A DNA stretch of 64,000 bases. It comes from Acidimicrobiales bacterium (lineage in GTDB: Bacteria; Actinomycetota; Acidimicrobiia; Acidimicrobiales; JADJXE01). Made by a program: the position numbers and the translations under genes. Of the stretch, positions 53,468-61,837 are shown one piece after another. The notes beneath the pieces are model-generated. The model ran no database searches and was not told the origin of the DNA. It saw only the letters and a program-made list of their open reading frames with translations. Position 1 is the first letter of the stretch; every line of letters starts with the position of its first letter. Location: positions 2,369,001 through 2,433,000 of the forward strand of contig JADJXE010000001.1 in NCBI GenBank assembly GCA_016716005.1. Reading direction: 5' to 3'.

Positions 53468-53656
53468 ATGGACGAGCGACCCGTTGGAGCGACCTCCCTC
53501 CTCGGCGCCGACCGCCCGTCACGGCGCTTCCGAACCGGGCGGGTCTGCGGCGAACCAGGGTGCGACACCCGGCTCTCGATCTACAACGACGGCCGGTTCT
53601 GCTCGCTCCACCAGCCGATGGAGACCCCACGTACCCGAGGCCGCAAGATCGCCTGA
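53468..53656 (+). CDS. Small zinc-ribbon protein
   Basis: 62 residues with CGEPGC, then 12 residues, then CSLH, a likely single zinc site. The Arg/Thr-rich ends suggest nucleic-acid binding. It follows the SigR-type promoter, so it may be part of the thiol-stress response. Similar short Cys-rich proteins are widespread in actinomycetes, but no function is known to me. Confidence 0.65.
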   Translation: MDERPVGATSLLGADRPSRRFRTGRVCGEPGCDTRLSIYNDGRFCSLHQPMETPRTRGRKIA

Positions 53657-53721
53657 GACCACCCCCGGCGGCGCGGCGCCGAGGTGAGGGCGCGCGCCGG
53701 CCCGGTGTACGGTGCCCGACC

Positions 53722-53862
53722 ATGGACGTGCTCGCCGCCAATGTCTGGACGTACTGGATCTCCGTGCCCCTCGTCGTCGGCGGGCTGCTCCTGGTCGTCG
53801 CCCTGGTCGTCGGGTACGTGGTGAAGGTGGAGTCGTTGCGCTACCCGCACCGGCGCCGGTGA
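53722..53862 (+). CDS. 46-residue single-pass membrane protein
   Basis: MDVLAANVWTYWIS followed by a hydrophobic helix (VPLVVGGLLLVVALVVGYVV) and a basic tail. TACGGT at 53708-53713 predicts +1 at 53720, two bases before the ATG. Its TGA overlaps the GTG of the zincin gene (GTGA), so both should be made together. Function unknown; it could anchor or localise its neighbour. Confidence 0.7.
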   Translation: MDVLAANVWTYWISVPLVVGGLLLVVALVVGYVVKVESLRYPHRRR

Positions 53863-54926
53863 CCGACCTGGTCGACTGGGACCTGGCGGAGCGTGTCGCC
53901 GTCAGGGTGAGCGGGCGCGAGCCGTTCTCGGCCTCGTACTTGTACGAGTCCCTGGCACCCGACTTCGACGAGCTCACGGCCGAGGCCGAGGTGATCGTGG
54001 CCGGCCTGACGGGTCTGCGGTCGACGGCAGGCCCGGCCCGGAGCCGGGTGCTCGACCGGCCCGGATGGGCACAGGCCAACATCGCCTCGTTCCAGCGGCT
54101 CCTGCGGCCCCTCGCCGAGCGCTTCGCCGAGCGGGTCGGACCGGGCGGGCTCACCCCTCTCGCCCGCCGCTTCGCCGGCGTGGAGGTGGGCGCCCTCCTC
54201 GGCTGGATGTCGACACGCGTGCTCGGTCAGTACGACCTGCTGATCGTGGAGGAGGAGAACCCCCACGACCAGGACCTCGTGTACTACGTGGGGCCCAACG
54301 TGCTCGCCCTCGAGAAGCGGTTCGGCTTCCCGCCCCGCGAGTTCCGCCTGTGGCTGGCCGTGCACGAGGTCACGCACCGGGCGCAGTTCACCGGGGTGCC
54401 GTGGCTGCGCCCCCACTTCCTCTCCCTCGTCGAGTCGGCTCTCGGGAGCGTCGACCCCGACCCCGGCCGCCTGGTCGACGGGCTGCGGCGCGCCCTCGAT
54501 CTGCGGGGCCGCTCGCTCGACGACGGCGGTCTGCTCGGGGTGCTGGCCAACCCCGAGCAGAAGGAGCTGCTCGACCGCATCAGCGGCCTGATGAGCCTCC
54601 TCGAGGGTCACGGCGACGTGGTGATGGAGCGGGCGTCGGCCGGGCGGATCCCGTCGGCCGAGCGGTTCGCCCGGGTGCTGCGGGAGCGGCGCCAGTCGGC
54701 TTCGGGAGTGGCCAGGCTCGTGCAGCGCCTGGTCGGTCTCGAGGCCAAGCTCGCCCAGTACGAGCAGGGCGAGCGCTTCATCGCAGCCGTCGAGGCCGCC
54801 GGCGGCCAGCCGGCCTTCGACCGTGTGTGGGCGGGCCCGGAGCTCCTGCCGTCGCTGGCCGAGATCCGCGATCCGGGTCGATGGTTGGCCCGGGTGGGCG
54901 CCACGGGGGCGCTGGCCGCTCCGTGA
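53859..54926 (+). CDS. Zincin-like metalloprotease (F420-associated/DUF2342 family)
   Basis: 355 residues. The metal motif HEVTHRAQF (HExxH) sits near residue 170, followed by WLRPHFLSLV, and LEGHGDVVMERA contains a candidate third ligand. The family is conserved in actinomycetes next to tilS and hpt (compare Rv3626c) and has been listed as a coenzyme-F420-associated hydrolase, but its substrate is unknown. Start and stop overlap adjacent genes. Confidence 0.86.
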   Translation: MTDLVDWDLAERVAVRVSGREPFSASYLYESLAPDFDELTAEAEVIVAGLTGLRSTAGPARSRVLDRPGWAQANIASFQRLLRPLAERFAERVGPGGLTPLARRFAGVEVGALLGWMSTRVLGQYDLLIVEEENPHDQDLVYYVGPNVLALEKRFGFPPREFRLWLAVHEVTHRAQFTGVPWLRPHFLSLVESALGSVDPDPGRLVDGLRRALDLRGRSLDDGGLLGVLANPEQKELLDRISGLMSLLEGHGDVVMERASAGRIPSAERFARVLRERRQSASGVARLVQRLVGLEAKLAQYEQGERFIAAVEAAGGQPAFDRVWAGPELLPSLAEIRDPGRWLARVGATGALAAP

Positions 54927-55849
54927 GCGGCGCGGCGGAGCTGGTGGCCGCGCTCCTGGCGCGGTGCTCGTTCCCGCCGCCAGGCACTGCGGTCACCTGC
55001 GGGGTGTCGGGCGGGCCCGATTCCCTCGCCCTGCTCGTGCTGGCGGCGGGTGCCGGGTGCGCGGTCACGGCCGTGCACGTCGACCACGGCCTGCGGCACG
55101 GCTCCTCCCGGGAGGCCGAGGTGGTGGCCGCGACGGCGGGGCGGGTCGGAGCCGGGTTCCGGTCGGTGGCCGTCTCGGTGCCCCCGGGTCCGAACCTGGA
55201 GGCCCGGGCCCGCCAGGCCCGGCACGGTGCCCTGCCGCCCGGCACCCTGCTCGGCCACACCGCCGACGACCAGGCCGAGACCGTGCTCGTGAACCTGCTC
55301 CGGGGAGCCGGCCTCGACGGGTTGGCCGGCATGCGGCCGGGTCGGCGCCCCCTGCTGGCCCTGCGCCGCCGGGAGACGCGCTCGCTCTGTGCCGCGCTCG
55401 CACTGGATCCGGTCGACGATCCCAGCAACGCCGACCCCCGCCACCTCCGCAACCGGGTGCGCGCCGAGCTGCTGCCGCTGCTCGACGACCTGGCTGGGCG
55501 GGACGTGGCACCGATCCTCGCCCGCCAGGCGGCGCTCCTCCGCGACGACGCCGACCTGCTCGACGGCCTGGCCTCGGCGGTCGACCCGACGGACGCGAGG
55601 GCCGTGGCGGCCGCGCCGGCGCCGCTGGGCCGGCGGGCCGTGCGGGCGTGGCTCCGGGTGGTGCTCGACGACGCGCTGGCTCCCGGCGCCCCCGGCCGGG
55701 GCGAGCGCCACCCGCCCGCGGCGGCCACGGTGGCGAGGGTGCGCGACGTCGCGGCAGGCCGCTCACGGGCCACCGAGGTGGGGAGAGGCGTCCGGGTCGA
55801 GCGCCGCCGGGGACGGCTCTCGGTCGCGCGCGCCGGGCCTGGCGGCTAG
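54923..55849 (+). CDS. tilS: tRNA(Ile) lysidine synthetase
   Basis: 308-residue N-type ATP pyrophosphatase. The PP-loop GVSGGPDSLALLVLA is at the N-terminus and GHTADDQAETVLVNLLRGAG is the second TilS block. TilS changes C34 of the tRNA-Ile(CAU) anticodon to lysidine. It is short for TilS and lacks the large C-terminal domain, as in some actinomycetes. GTG 54923 overlaps the zincin stop. Confidence 0.93.
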   Translation: MSGAAELVAALLARCSFPPPGTAVTCGVSGGPDSLALLVLAAGAGCAVTAVHVDHGLRHGSSREAEVVAATAGRVGAGFRSVAVSVPPGPNLEARARQARHGALPPGTLLGHTADDQAETVLVNLLRGAGLDGLAGMRPGRRPLLALRRRETRSLCAALALDPVDDPSNADPRHLRNRVRAELLPLLDDLAGRDVAPILARQAALLRDDADLLDGLASAVDPTDARAVAAAPAPLGRRAVRAWLRVVLDDALAPGAPGRGERHPPAAATVARVRDVAAGRSRATEVGRGVRVERRRGRLSVARAGPGG

Positions 55850-55862
55850 GTTCACGGCCCGC

Positions 55863-56414
55863 ATGGTCGAGCCGCACGACGCCGCCCACCCCGATCTCGG
55901 TGCGCTCGTGGTCGGTGCGGCCGACGTGGCCCGGCGGGTGGACGAGCTGGGCGCCCAGATCACCGCCGACTACGAGGGGCGGGCCCCCCTGCTCGTGGGG
56001 GTCCTCAAGGGTGCGTTCATGTTCATGGCCGACCTCTCCCGCCAGATCGACCTGCCCGTGGAGTTCGACTTCATGGCCGTGTCGTCGTACGGGTCGGGCA
56101 CCCGCTCCAGCGGGGTGGTGAGGATCGTGAAGGATCTGGACCTCGACCTGCACGACCGGGACGTGCTGCTGGTGGAGGACATCGTCGACAGCGGCCTCAC
56201 CCTCTCCTACCTGCGCCGCAACCTGCTCGCCCGGGAGCCCGCGAGCCTGGAGGTGTGTGCCCTGCTGGTGCGGGAGGCGATCGATCCCGACACGGCCGGC
56301 CTCCGCTACGTGGGCTTCCGGATCCCGCCGGAGTTCGTGGTGGGCTACGGCCTCGACGCCGCCGAGCGCTTCCGGAACCTGCGCGACATCCGTGTCTACC
56401 TTCCGGGCCGCTGA
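55863..56414 (+). CDS. hpt: Hypoxanthine phosphoribosyltransferase
   Basis: 183-residue purine salvage enzyme. The PRPP motif VLLVEDIVDSGLTL, the PLLVGVLKGAFMF block and SSYGSGTRSSG are diagnostic. A TAGGTT -10 at 55847-55852 predicts +1 at 55859, nearly at the ATG, so it may also be transcribed separately from tilS. Confidence 0.95.
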   Translation: MVEPHDAAHPDLGALVVGAADVARRVDELGAQITADYEGRAPLLVGVLKGAFMFMADLSRQIDLPVEFDFMAVSSYGSGTRSSGVVRIVKDLDLDLHDRDVLLVEDIVDSGLTLSYLRRNLLAREPASLEVCALLVREAIDPDTAGLRYVGFRIPPEFVVGYGLDAAERFRNLRDIRVYLPGR

Positions 56415-56438
56415 CCCCACCGCCACTACGATGCACGG

Positions 56439-57242
56439 ATGCTCCCGCTCGTCATGGGCGTCCTCAACGTGACGCCCGACTCCTTCTCCGACGGCGGGCG
56501 CTACCTCGATCCCGAGGCCGCCGTCCGTCACGGCCGCGAGCTGATCGCCGAGGGCGCCGACATCGTCGACGTGGGGGGAGAGTCGACGCGACCCGGCGCC
56601 CGGCCGGTCGACGAGGCCGAGGAGCGCCGCCGGGTCGTGCCGGTGATCCGGGCGCTGGCCCCGCACGGGCGCGTGTCGATCGACACCCGCAAGCGGGCGG
56701 TGGCCGAGGCGGCGATCGACGCCGGCGCCACCATGCTGAACGACGTCTCTGCCTCGCTGGCCGAGGTGGCGGCGTCGGCCGGGGTGCCGTGGGTGGCGAT
56801 GCACATGCAGGGCACGCCGGACACGATGCAGGCCGAGCCCCGCTACGACGACGTCGTGGCCGAGGTGCGTGCCTTCCTCGTCGAGCGGGCCGAGTGGGCG
56901 CTGGCCGCGGGCGTGCCCGAGGTGTGGATCGACCCGGGGATCGGGTTCGGGAAGACCGCCGGGCACAACCTCGAGCTCCTGGCCCGGCTGGGCGAGCTGG
57001 TCGGCACCGGCTTCCCGGTGCTGGTCGGCGCCAGCCGCAAGTCGTTCCTCGGTCGGCTGCTCGGCGCCTCCGACGCCGGCCGCCCCCTGTCCGAGCAGCC
57101 CGGGGCGCCGGTCGCGGCGGTCGACGACCGGCTGGAGGGCTCGCTGGCCGTGGCCACGTGGGCGCTCGACGCCGGGGCGCGGATGGTGCGGGTGCACGAG
57201 GTGCGCCCCACGGTGCAGGCCGTCCGCCTGGTGGCGGCGTGA
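56439..57242 (+). CDS. folP: Dihydropteroate synthase
   Basis: 267 residues. MGVLNVTPDSFSDGG at the start, VDVGGESTRPGA, IDTRK, MLNDVSA, WIDPGIGFGKTAGHN and VGASRKSFLG are the folate-pathway signatures. TACGAT at 56427-56432 puts +1 on the ATG at 56439. It is followed by an unusual phosphatase-like gene before folB. Confidence 0.97.
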   Translation: MLPLVMGVLNVTPDSFSDGGRYLDPEAAVRHGRELIAEGADIVDVGGESTRPGARPVDEAEERRRVVPVIRALAPHGRVSIDTRKRAVAEAAIDAGATMLNDVSASLAEVAASAGVPWVAMHMQGTPDTMQAEPRYDDVVAEVRAFLVERAEWALAAGVPEVWIDPGIGFGKTAGHNLELLARLGELVGTGFPVLVGASRKSFLGRLLGASDAGRPLSEQPGAPVAAVDDRLEGSLAVATWALDAGARMVRVHEVRPTVQAVRLVAA

Positions 57243-57261
57243 TGCGGAGGCTGGCGACGCG

Positions 57262-57774
57262 ATGGCGATGAAGGGCAAGTGGGCCCAGGGCATCCAGCCC
57301 CGGAACTTCGCCTGGGTGGTGAAGGACCGCCTGGCCGTGTGCGAGCGGCCGGGGGGCTACGGCCCCAACCATCGCCGGGTGCGCCGCCAGGAGGAGATCA
57401 TCTGGATCCGCGAGCACGGGTTCGACCTGGTGATCTCCCTGATCCCGGCGTCGCACAACCTGCACAACTACGACGAGCTGGGCGTGGCGTGCCTCCACCT
57501 GCCGTTCGGCCCCCAGGACGACCTGAAGGTCCTGCAGCGCCAGCTGTACGGGGAGCTGCGCACCCTGCTGGCCGGGGGCAAGGCGGTGATCGTGCACCAG
57601 GAGGAGCTCGGTGACCGGGTGTCGGGCCTCGTGGCCGGCTACCTGGTGTGGGCGGGGCTCGTCCCCAGCCCGCCGCAGGCGATCACGGTGGTCGAGCAGA
57701 TCGTCGGCCGCCAGCTCGGGCCCCTGGGCCGGTCGATCGTGGCGACCGCCGTCCAGGTGCGCGGCGAGGGCTGA
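57262..57774 (+). CDS. Dual-specificity-phosphatase-like protein with the catalytic Cys replaced
   Basis: 170 residues with the order of a DSP/PTP domain: a start motif FAWVVKDRLAVCERPGG, the beta strand FDLVISLI, LPFGPQDDLKVL where the general-acid loop belongs, and the P-loop region GGKAVIVHQEELGDRVSG. In active enzymes this reads HC-x5-R; here the Cys is Gln while His and Arg remain, so classical catalysis is impossible. The helix after the loop (GLVAGYLVWAGLVPSPPQAI) is well kept. It lies between folP and folB. Start ATG 57262 (or 57268). Confidence 0.75.
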   Translation: MAMKGKWAQGIQPRNFAWVVKDRLAVCERPGGYGPNHRRVRRQEEIIWIREHGFDLVISLIPASHNLHNYDELGVACLHLPFGPQDDLKVLQRQLYGELRTLLAGGKAVIVHQEELGDRVSGLVAGYLVWAGLVPSPPQAITVVEQIVGRQLGPLGRSIVATAVQVRGEG

Positions 57775-57784
57775 GCGGCCCGGG

Positions 57785-58144
57785 ATGGCCGACCTCATCG
57801 AGCTGCGCGGGCTGCGCGTGGTCGGCATCCACGGGGCGCTGCCCGAGGAGCAGGTGCGGGCCCAGCCGTTCGAGATCGACCTCGACGTGGCCGCCGACCT
57901 CGGGGTGGCCGGCCGCAGCGACGATCTCGACGACACCGTCGACTACGGCGCCCTGGTCGAGCTGGCGGAGCGGGTCGTGGCCGGCGAGCGCCACCGGCTC
58001 CTGGAGCGGGTCGCCCAGCGCATCGCCGACGAGGTGCTGCGCGACGAGCGGGTCGTCGGCGTCACCGTGGTCGTCCGCAAGCTCCGGCCGCCGGTGCCCT
58101 GCGACCTGGCGTCGTCGGCCGTGCGGATCACCCGGCAGCGATGA
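57785..58144 (+). CDS. folB: Dihydroneopterin aldolase
   Basis: 119 residues: LRGLRVVGIHGALPEEQV (with the pterin-binding region), DDTVDYGALVEL and LLERVAQRIADEVL are typical of FolB. It follows the phosphatase-like gene by ten bases and its stop overlaps folK (ATGA). Confidence 0.95.
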   Translation: MADLIELRGLRVVGIHGALPEEQVRAQPFEIDLDVAADLGVAGRSDDLDDTVDYGALVELAERVVAGERHRLLERVAQRIADEVLRDERVVGVTVVVRKLRPPVPCDLASSAVRITRQR

Positions 58145-58602
58145 CGCGGGTGCTGGTCGCGCTGGGGTCGAACCTCGGCGACCGGCTGGCCCACCTCCGG
58201 GGTGCCGTGTCCGGTCTGCGCCGGGCCGATCGCGTCGTGGCCGTGTCGGGCGTGTTCGAGACGGAGCCCGTCGGTGGTCCGGGCGCGCAGGGGTCCTACC
58301 TGAACGCGGTGGTGGCCCTCGACAGCGAGCGGACCGCCCGGGAGCTCCTGGAGCTGGCCCAGCGGCTCGAGGCCGACGCCGGCCGGGTGCGCACGGTGCG
58401 CTGGGGACCGCGCACGCTCGACGTGGACGTGCTGTGGATCGACGGCGTCGAGGTCGACGAGCCCGACCTGCAGGTGCCCCACCCCCGGCTGTTCGAGCGG
58501 CGGTTCGTGCTGGAGCCGCTGGCCGACGTGGCCCCCGACCTGGTGCCACCCGGCCTCCTCGACCGCCTGGAAGGGCGGGTCGAGCGAGTGGGTACCCTCT
58601 GA
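58141..58602 (+). CDS. folK: Hydroxymethyl-dihydropterin pyrophosphokinase
   Basis: 153 residues. VALGSNLGDR at the start, VFETEPVGGPGAQGSYLNAV, RWGPRTLDVDVLWIDG and VPHPRLFERRFVLEPL are the HPPK signatures. Its ATG overlaps the folB stop. Confidence 0.96.
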   Translation: MTRVLVALGSNLGDRLAHLRGAVSGLRRADRVVAVSGVFETEPVGGPGAQGSYLNAVVALDSERTARELLELAQRLEADAGRVRTVRWGPRTLDVDVLWIDGVEVDEPDLQVPHPRLFERRFVLEPLADVAPDLVPPGLLDRLEGRVERVGTL

Positions 58603-58605
58603 GCG

Positions 58606-59367
58606 ATGGCTGACGCGCCCGCCACGCGGTCTGTGCGCGTGATCGGTCCGGGCCGCGCGGGTGGCGCGCTGGCGGCGGCCCTCGGGCGGGCCGGCTGGCA
58701 GGTCGCCGGGCTGCTGGGGCGCTCCGACCCACTGGTCGACGCCGCCGTGGGCGTCGACCTCCTGGTGCTGGCCACCCCGGACGGCGGCGTCGGCACCGTG
58801 GCCTCGGCCGTCCGCCCGGAGCCCCGCACCGTGGTCGCGCACCTGTCGGGGGCCCTCGGGCTCGACGTGCTGGCGCCGCACCCCCGCCGGGCCAGCGTGC
58901 ACCCGCTGGTCGCGCTGCCCGACGCCGAGGTCGGGGCCCTCCGGCTGGCGTCGGGAGCGTGGTTCGCGGTGGCCGGCGACCCGATGGCCGCCGAGGTCGT
59001 GGCCGCGCTCGGTGGCCGGGCGTTGGCGGTGCCCGACGACAGGCGGGTCGCCTACCACGCGGCGGCGTGCATCGCCTCGAACCACCTGGTGGCGCTGCTC
59101 GGTCAGGTGGCGCGGGTCGCGGCTGCGGCCGGGGTGCCCCTCGACGCGTACCTCGACCTGGTGCGGGCCACGGTCGACAACGTCGCCCTCCTCGGCCCGC
59201 ACGCGGCCCTCACCGGCCCCGTGGCCCGAGGCGACCTGGCGACGGTGGCCCGCCACCTCGAAGCCCTCGACCCGGACGAGCGCGAGGCCTACGAGGCCAT
59301 GGCGGGGCTGGCCCGGCGGCTGGTGGCCGAGGGCGCCGGGGCGCATGCCGGGGGGGCCCGGCCGTGA
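58606..59367 (+). CDS. Rossmann-fold DUF2520 protein
   Basis: 253 residues: an N-terminal NAD(P) fold (VRVIGPGRAGGALAAALGRAGW, DLLVLATPD) and a C-terminal DUF2520 helical domain (YHAAACIASNHLVALLGQVARVAAAAG, LTGPVARGD), resembling ketopantoate reductase-like or 6-phosphogluconate dehydrogenase-like proteins. It lies before panC in many actinomycetes (compare Rv3603c), so a pantothenate link is plausible. TACCCT at 58593-58598 suggests a leaderless start. Confidence 0.88.
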   Translation: MADAPATRSVRVIGPGRAGGALAAALGRAGWQVAGLLGRSDPLVDAAVGVDLLVLATPDGGVGTVASAVRPEPRTVVAHLSGALGLDVLAPHPRRASVHPLVALPDAEVGALRLASGAWFAVAGDPMAAEVVAALGGRALAVPDDRRVAYHAAACIASNHLVALLGQVARVAAAAGVPLDAYLDLVRATVDNVALLGPHAALTGPVARGDLATVARHLEALDPDEREAYEAMAGLARRLVAEGAGAHAGGARP

Positions 59368-60209
59368 GGATCGTGACGGCCGTGGGCGAGCTGCGGGCGA
59401 CCCTCGACGGGGCGAGGTCGACCGGCGGCTCGATCGGCTTCGTGCCCACCATGGGCGCCCTCCACGACGGGCACGCGTCGCTGATGCGCCGGGCGTCGGG
59501 CGAGTGCGACGTGGTGGTGGCGTCGATCTTCGTGAACCCGCTGCAGTTCGGCCCCACCGAGGATCTGGCCGCCTACCCGAGGACGCCCGAGCACGACCGC
59601 GCGGTGGCCGAGGCCGCCGGGGTCGACGTGCTGTTCGTGCCGCACGCCGAGGAGATGTACCCCGAGCCGATGCACACCACCGTCACCGTCTCCGGGGTGT
59701 CGGAGCCGCTGGAGGGACGCACCCGACCGACCCACTTCGCGGGCGTCGCCACGGTGGTGGCCAAGCTGTTCGGCCTGGTCGGGCCGTGCCGGGCGTACTT
59801 CGGCGAGAAGGACTACCAGCAGCTCGCGGTGATCCGGACCATGGTGCGCGACCTGAGCCTGCCCGTGCAGGTGGTGGGGTGCGCCACGGTGCGCGAGCCC
59901 GACGGGTTGGCGCTCTCGAGTCGCAACGCGTATCTCGGGCCGGCCGAGCGGGCCGCCGCGACCGTGCTGCACCGCGCCCTGCTGGCCGGTCGGGCGGCGG
60001 TCGAGGGGGGCCAGCGCGACCCGGCCCTGGTGCGCGAGATCATGGCCGACCTGATCGGTGCCGAACCGTTGGCCGAGCTCGACTACGCCGAGGTCGTGCG
60101 GGCCGACACCCTGCAGGGGGTCGGGCCGCTGGCCGGCGAGCTGCGCCTGCTGGCGGCCGCCCGCATCGGCTCGACGCGCCTGATCGACAACCTGGGGGTG
60201 ACGGCGTGA
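59364..60209 (+). CDS. panC: Pantothenate synthetase
   Basis: 281 residues. IGFVPTMGALHDGHASLM, VVASIFVNPLQF, YFGEKDYQQLAVIRTMVRDL and GLALSSRNAYLG are diagnostic. It joins pantoate and beta-alanine. The GTG start overlaps the DUF2520 stop, and its stop overlaps nadB. Confidence 0.97.
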   Translation: MRIVTAVGELRATLDGARSTGGSIGFVPTMGALHDGHASLMRRASGECDVVVASIFVNPLQFGPTEDLAAYPRTPEHDRAVAEAAGVDVLFVPHAEEMYPEPMHTTVTVSGVSEPLEGRTRPTHFAGVATVVAKLFGLVGPCRAYFGEKDYQQLAVIRTMVRDLSLPVQVVGCATVREPDGLALSSRNAYLGPAERAAATVLHRALLAGRAAVEGGQRDPALVREIMADLIGAEPLAELDYAEVVRADTLQGVGPLAGELRLLAAARIGSTRLIDNLGVTA

Positions 60210-61837
60210 ACCAGGTGCAGGAGCTCGACCTGCTGGTGCTGGGCAGCGGGGTCGCGGGCCTGTCGGCTGCGGTGCGTGCCGCCGACGACTTCGGGCTGCG
60301 GGTCGGGGTGCTCACCAAGGGCGAGGTGCAGCAGGCCACCACCCGCTGGGCCCAGGGCGGGGTGGCCGCCGTGCTCGCCGGCGATCCCGACTCCACCGAC
60401 CTGCACCTCGCCGACACCCTGCGTGCCGGGGCGGGGCTCTGCGACGTCGACGCGGTGCGGGTGATGGTCGACGAGGGTCCGGGCCGGGTGAACGAGCTGA
60501 TCGCCCTGGGCGCCGCCTTCGACCGCGACGCCCACGGGCGGCTCCAGCTGGCCCGGGAGGGCGGTCACTCGCAGGCCCGTGTGGTGCACGCGGGCGGAGC
60601 GGCCACCGGCCTCGAGATCGAACGGGCCCTGGCCGACGCCGTGCACCGCACTGCGGCCGCCGTGCTCGAGCGGTGGTTCGCCGTCGAGCTTCTCGTCGAG
60701 GACGGTCGTTGCCGGGGTGTGCTGTCGCTCGACGAGCGAGGACGGCGGACCACCGTGCGGGCCTCGCACGTGCTGGTGGCCACGGGCGGCGCCGGGCAGC
60801 TCTTCGCGGTCACCACCAACCCGGTCGAGTCGACCGGCGACGGCGTCGCCATGGCCCTGCGGGCCGGCGTGGCCGTGGCCGACATCGAGTTCGTGCAGTT
60901 CCACCCGACCGCGCTGCACCACAAGCGGATGCCGCGGCCGCTGCTCTCCGAGGCCCTGCGCGGACACGGCGCGCTCCTCCGCGATGCCCACGGCGAGCGC
61001 TTCGTCGACGAGCTGCTGCCCCGAGACGAGGTGAGCCGGGCCGAGACGGCTCGCATGCTCGCACAGGGGGTCGACCACCTCTGGCTCGACGCCACGGGCC
61101 TGGAGCGCTTCGACGAGCGGTTCCCCACCATCGCCGCCGAGCTGCGCTCGGCCGGGCTCGACCCGGCCAAGGACTGGCTCCCGATCGCGCCGGCCGCCCA
61201 CTACCTGTGCGGGGGCATCGTGACCGACCTCGACGGGGCCTCGGCGCTCCCCGGGCTCTGGGCTGCGGGCGAGGCGGCCTGCGTCGGGGTGCACGGCGCC
61301 AACCGGCTGGCCTCCAACTCGCTGCTGGAAGGCATGGTGTTCGCGCCGCGCGTCGTGGAGGCCATCGAGCGGGGCAAGGAGGAACCCGACGCCACGGGCG
61401 CCATGCGAGCCGTGCTCGGTCCGCTGGCCGAGCGGGGCGACGGGGCCATCGGCGGGCGGCGCCGGACCGTCGACCTCGGTGCGGGCGTGGGCGAGCCGGC
61501 CGCCGACGCCGCCCTCGGGGTGCCCGAGGCGCCGAACGCGGCGCGCGAGCGGCTCCAGCGGGCGATGACGGTGGGCGCGGGCGTGCTCCGCTCGGCCGAC
61601 TCGCTCCGCTCGACGCTGGCCGAGGCGGAGGCCCTGGCGGTGTCGCTCGACCCCGCCGACGATCATCCGGCGACGTGGGAGGTGCGCAACCTCCTCGACG
61701 TGGCGCGTGGCCTGTTGGCGGCGGCCGCGGCCCGCGAGGAGAGCCGGGGCACCCACACCCGGTCCGACTTCCCCGGCCGGCGCGACGAGCTGCGGCTGCG
61801 CCTCGTGCTGGAGGGCGTCGGGGCCGGCGCCTCCTAG
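60206..61837 (+). CDS. nadB: L-aspartate oxidase
   Basis: 543-residue flavoprotein that starts NAD synthesis by oxidising aspartate. FAD-binding LVLGSGVAGLSAAVRAA, the substrate block EGGHSQARVVH, VQFHPTAL and HGANRLASNSLLEG are present. NadA is not in the window. It ends at a CTAG tetranucleotide whose other strand is the stop of the next gene. Confidence 0.95.
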   Translation: MNQVQELDLLVLGSGVAGLSAAVRAADDFGLRVGVLTKGEVQQATTRWAQGGVAAVLAGDPDSTDLHLADTLRAGAGLCDVDAVRVMVDEGPGRVNELIALGAAFDRDAHGRLQLAREGGHSQARVVHAGGAATGLEIERALADAVHRTAAAVLERWFAVELLVEDGRCRGVLSLDERGRRTTVRASHVLVATGGAGQLFAVTTNPVESTGDGVAMALRAGVAVADIEFVQFHPTALHHKRMPRPLLSEALRGHGALLRDAHGERFVDELLPRDEVSRAETARMLAQGVDHLWLDATGLERFDERFPTIAAELRSAGLDPAKDWLPIAPAAHYLCGGIVTDLDGASALPGLWAAGEAACVGVHGANRLASNSLLEGMVFAPRVVEAIERGKEEPDATGAMRAVLGPLAERGDGAIGGRRRTVDLGAGVGEPAADAALGVPEAPNAARERLQRAMTVGAGVLRSADSLRSTLAEAEALAVSLDPADDHPATWEVRNLLDVARGLLAAAAAREESRGTHTRSDFPGRRDELRLRLVLEGVGAGAS

